From assembly GCA_027030825.1 (NCBI GenBank), contig JALVEM010000475.1, positions 1 to 7,317 of the forward strand: 7,317 bases of DNA, written 5' to 3'. This DNA is from Thiohalobacter sp. Lineage in GTDB: Bacteria > Pseudomonadota > Gammaproteobacteria > Thiohalobacterales > Thiohalobacteraceae. The notes under the pieces are model-generated. The model was not told the DNA's origin. It was given only the letters and a program-made list of their open reading frames with translations, and did not search any database. The first letter of the stretch is position 1, and each line of letters starts with the position of its first letter. Position numbers and translations under genes: made by a program. Positions 5,441 to 7,317 of this stretch are shown piece after piece.

Positions 5441-5733
5441 TCGAAGGCTACACCGCCCTCTACATCTTCATGCTCGCGGCCTTCACGGGTTACGAGGTCA
5501 TCTCCCGCGTGCCCGTGATCCTGCACACCCCCCTGATGTCGGGTTCCAACTTCGTCCACGGCATCGTGCTGGTGGGCGCCATGGTCGCCATGGGCCATGC
5601 GAGCACCGACATGGAACGCTTCATCGGCTTCCTCGGCGTCATGCTCGCGGCCGGCAACGCCGTGGGCGGCTATGTGGTCACGGAGCGCATGCTCGAAATG
5701 TTCAAGCCGAGCAGGAAGGAGGGCGGCCGATGA
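5437..5733 (+). CDS. NAD(P)+ transhydrogenase subunit alpha part 2 (membrane)
   Basis: Often called pntAB or pntA2 in split systems. The 98-residue product has three hydrophobic segments (about 5-20, 37-54 and 62-82) and corresponds to the C-terminal membrane helices of a fused alpha subunit. With the beta helices it forms domain II, the proton channel in the cytoplasmic membrane. It carries the family wording GYEVISRVP and LMSGSNFVHGIVLVGAM. There is a short charged cytoplasmic tail (KPSRKEGGR). AAGGAGA (5424-5430) precedes the ATG by 6 bases. Both its start and its stop overlap the neighbours by 4 bases, which supports a fixed subunit ratio through coupling. Confidence 0.95.
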   Translation: MIEGYTALYIFMLAAFTGYEVISRVPVILHTPLMSGSNFVHGIVLVGAMVAMGHASTDMERFIGFLGVMLAAGNAVGGYVVTERMLEMFKPSRKEGGR

Positions 5734-7088
5734 TCGAACTCAGCTATTTCGCCGCCGCCGTCCTCTTCATCCTCGGGCTGAAACGCATGAGCTCGCCGGT
5801 CACCGCGCGCGACGGCATCGTCTGGGCCGGCGTGGGCATGGTGGTGGCGACGCTGGCCACCTTCTTCATGCCGGACATGCACAACTATGGCCTGATGATC
5901 CTCGCCATCCTCATCGGGGGCGGCATCGCCTGGTACACCGGCAAGAAGGTCGAGATGACCGACATGCCGCAGATGATCGCCATCTACAACGGCATGGGCG
6001 GCGGCGCGGCGGCAGCCATTGCCGCAGTCGAGCTGATGAAGGGCGACATCCCGTCCACCAGTTTCCAGGTGCTGGCCGTGCTCGGCGCGCTGATCGGCTC
6101 GGTGGCCTTCTCCGGCTCTGCCATCGCCTTCGCCAAGCTGCAGGGGCTGATGAAGAAATCTCTCGTCTTCCCCAGCCAGAAGGTGGTCAACCTGGGCATC
6201 CTCGGCCTGGCGCTGCTGCTCGGGCTGGTGCTCATGTTCAGCGACTCACCCGGCGGCTTCCTGCTGTTTCTCTTCTTCCTGCTGGCGCTCGCCTTCGGCG
6301 TCATGATGACCCTGCCCATCGGCGGGGCCGACATGCCGGTCATCATCTCGCTCTACAACGCCTTCACCGGCCTGGCCGTGGGTTTCGAAGGCTTCGTGCT
6401 GGGCAACGCCGCCATGATCATCGCCGGCACCGTGGTCGGCTCCGCCGGCACCCTGCTCACCCAGCTCATGGCCAAGGCCATGAACCGCTCGCTCGGCAAC
6501 GTGCTCTTCTCGGGCTTCGGCACCACCACCGCGGGTGCCGGCGCCTCGCCCGAAGGCGAAATGAAGGAGGTCTCCGCCACCGATGCCGCGACCATGATGG
6601 CGTTCGCCAACAAGGTCATCATCGTCCCCGGCTACGGCATGGCGGTGGCCCAGGCCCAGCACAAGGTGTGGGAACTGGCCGAGCTGCTGGAGGAGCGCGG
6701 CGTGGAGGTCAAGTTCGCCATCCATCCGGTGGCCGGTCGCATGCCAGGCCACATGAACGTGCTGCTCGCCGAGGCCGGCGTGCCCTACGACAAGATCTTC
6801 GACATGGACGAGATCAATGCCGAATTCCCGCAGGCCGACGTGGCGCTGGTGATCGGCGCCAACGACGTGGTGAACCCCGCCGCCCGCACGGATCCCGACA
6901 GCCCCATCTACGGCATGCCCATCCTCGACGTCGACAAGGCGAAGAACGTGATCGTGGTCAAGCGCGGCAAGGGGCGCGGCTTCTCCGGCATCGAGAACAA
7001 GCTGTTCTTCCTCGACAACACCCGGATGCTCTACGGCGATGCGCAGAAGGTCGCCGCCGATCTCATCGCCGAGGTGAAGCAGCTTTAA
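5730..7088 (+). CDS. pntB: NAD(P)+ transhydrogenase subunit beta
   Basis: The 452-residue product contains the larger membrane part of domain II (about 1-265, many hydrophobic helices) and the NADP(H)-binding domain III (about 290-452). Domain III motifs: GYGMAVAQAQH (301-311), HPVAGRMPGHMNV (332-344), GANDVVNP (376-383) and KRGKGRGFSG (411-420), whose basic residues hold the 2'-phosphate of NADP. In the membrane part EMTDMPQMIAIYNGMGGG has Asn87 where the E. coli beta subunit has the proton-pathway His91, and ADMPVIISLYN has Asn210 matching E. coli Asn222. Asn at the first site is, to my knowledge, usual in the R. rubrum-like split type, so function is not in doubt. AAGGAGG (5716-5722) is 7 bases before the ATG. 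The complex couples inward proton flow to NADPH formation. Last gene of the operon. Confidence 0.97.
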   Translation: MIELSYFAAAVLFILGLKRMSSPVTARDGIVWAGVGMVVATLATFFMPDMHNYGLMILAILIGGGIAWYTGKKVEMTDMPQMIAIYNGMGGGAAAAIAAVELMKGDIPSTSFQVLAVLGALIGSVAFSGSAIAFAKLQGLMKKSLVFPSQKVVNLGILGLALLLGLVLMFSDSPGGFLLFLFFLLALAFGVMMTLPIGGADMPVIISLYNAFTGLAVGFEGFVLGNAAMIIAGTVVGSAGTLLTQLMAKAMNRSLGNVLFSGFGTTTAGAGASPEGEMKEVSATDAATMMAFANKVIIVPGYGMAVAQAQHKVWELAELLEERGVEVKFAIHPVAGRMPGHMNVLLAEAGVPYDKIFDMDEINAEFPQADVALVIGANDVVNPAARTDPDSPIYGMPILDVDKAKNVIVVKRGKGRGFSGIENKLFFLDNTRMLYGDAQKVAADLIAEVKQL

Positions 7089-7107
7089 AGAAGCTGGAAG
7101 CTGGAAG
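7080..7107 (+). repeat. heptamer GAAGCTG repeat at the end of pntB
   Basis: Two exact copies of GAAGCTG (7090-7096, 7097-7103) and a partial third (GAAG to 7107) start two bases after the pntB stop. CAGCTT (7080-7085) and AAGCTG (7091-7096) also form a 6-bp inverted repeat with the TAA stop in its 5-base loop. It is a counterpart of the GAATTCA tract after the other gene, with a different unit. Confidence 0.65.
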
Positions 7108-7137
7108 GGGCTGCGGCCGACGAGGTATCTACCGTCC

Positions 7138-7269
7138 GTCATTCCGGCCAAGCGACCCGGTGTAAGCCGGGGCGCGCGAGCCGGAATCCAGAAACCATGC
7201 CCACCCATGCCACCGTGGTGCATTCCCTTCCTGGATTCCGGATCAGTGCTTCGCACTGTCCGGAATGAC
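7138..7269. repeat. intergenic palindromic repeat with ATTCCGG/CCGGAAT motifs
   Basis: The outer ends GTCATTCCGG (7138-7147) and CCGGAATGAC (7260-7269) are a perfect 10-bp inverted pair. Inside, CCGGAATCCAG (7181-7191) and CTGGATTCCGG (7231-7241) are a perfect 11-bp pair. Motif orientation thus alternates four times in 132 bases. Repeats of this wording are common in intergenic DNA of proteobacteria and recall dRS3-type and MITE-like families, though I cannot name this one. It contains no coding frame. Confidence 0.65.
7235..7266. repeat. hairpin A, 14-bp stem with a bulged T
   Basis: ATTCCGGA (7235-7242) pairs with TCCGGAAT (7259-7266) and CAGTGC (7244-7249) pairs with GCACTG (7253-7258); T7243 is bulged and the loop is TTC. 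No T tract follows, so it is not a classical intrinsic terminator, although it is the first strong hairpin after pntB. It is immediately followed by GAC. Confidence 0.7.
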
Positions 7270-7282
7270 TGAAGGAGTGGAC

Positions 7283-7317
7283 CCCGGATAGCCCGCTTCG
7301 CGGGCTTCCGGGATGAC
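7283..7317. repeat. hairpin B, same architecture as hairpin A, reaching the window edge
   Basis: CCCGGA (7283-7288) pairs with TCCGGG (7307-7312) and AGCCCGC (7290-7296) pairs with GCGGGCT (7300-7306); T7289 is bulged and the loop is TTC. The tail ATGAC matches the tail of hairpin A. The inner arms differ completely from A yet remain perfectly paired. The repeat may continue beyond the window. Confidence 0.7.

Noticed and set aside
5597..7165. 522-residue plus-strand frame across pntB
   Set aside because: Arg/His-rich out-of-frame reading of pntB, whose frame carries all expected motifs.
6246..7256. 336-residue minus-strand frame opposite pntB
   Set aside because: Antisense shadow that also crosses the repeat region; no motif support.
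7235..7312. Intrinsic terminator of the pnt operon
   Set aside because: The hairpins are strong but neither is followed by a T tract, so a Rho-independent terminator is not supported.
7138..7317. CRISPR array at the right edge
   Set aside because: Motifs alternate in orientation, spacing is irregular and there are no uniform spacers; it is a palindromic repeat.

Overview
The window is GC-rich bacterial chromosome. Its gene content and protein wording point to a gammaproteobacterium, plausibly one of the environmental groups near Chromatiales or Ectothiorhodospiraceae; that placement is inference from familiarity, not a search. The genes look intact and housekeeping or accessory in type. I see no phage, plasmid or transposase gene. 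The stretches I cannot assign to genes are short intergenic regions full of inverted repeats.

Left part (1-1845, + strand): the 3' portion of a GGDEF-EAL cyclic-di-GMP enzyme whose start lies left of the window, because its frame is open to the edge and begins in HAMP-like sequence. It is overlapped at its stop codon by a small exported two-cysteine protein of unknown function. Next comes a 334-base region without a gene (1846-2179). It holds a tandem heptamer repeat and an element of about 257 bp bounded by 16-bp inverted repeats that contains two large hairpins, probably a MITE-like or other non-autonomous repeat.

Middle part (2180-4095): a minus-strand fructosamine/ketosamine-3-kinase family gene (protein deglycation), divergent from a small plus-strand exported protein of unknown function. 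That small gene converges, with a 7-base gap, on a minus-strand HNH endonuclease family gene. The HNH gene appears to start at GTG (4095), behind a GGAGG that lies in the loop of a perfect 8-bp hairpin whose other arm contains the start codon.

Right part (4096-7088, + strand): a three-gene operon for the proton-translocating NAD(P)+ transhydrogenase in split form (soluble alpha-1, membrane alpha-2, beta). The genes are joined by two 4-base ATGA overlaps and each has a good Shine-Dalgarno sequence. The upstream region carries two perfect inverted repeats and a weak sigma70-like promoter. The complex uses the proton gradient to drive hydride transfer from NADH to NADP+, supplying NADPH.

Right end (7089-7317): a short heptamer repeat just after the pntB stop, then an intergenic repeat built from alternating ATTCCGG/CCGGAAT motifs. 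It contains two adjacent hairpins of the same design whose inner arms differ in a compensatory way. No whole new system is evident. The most promising items are the 1906-2162 element, the start-codon hairpin of the HNH gene, the paired hairpins at the right edge, and the coupled c-di-GMP enzyme and exported protein.
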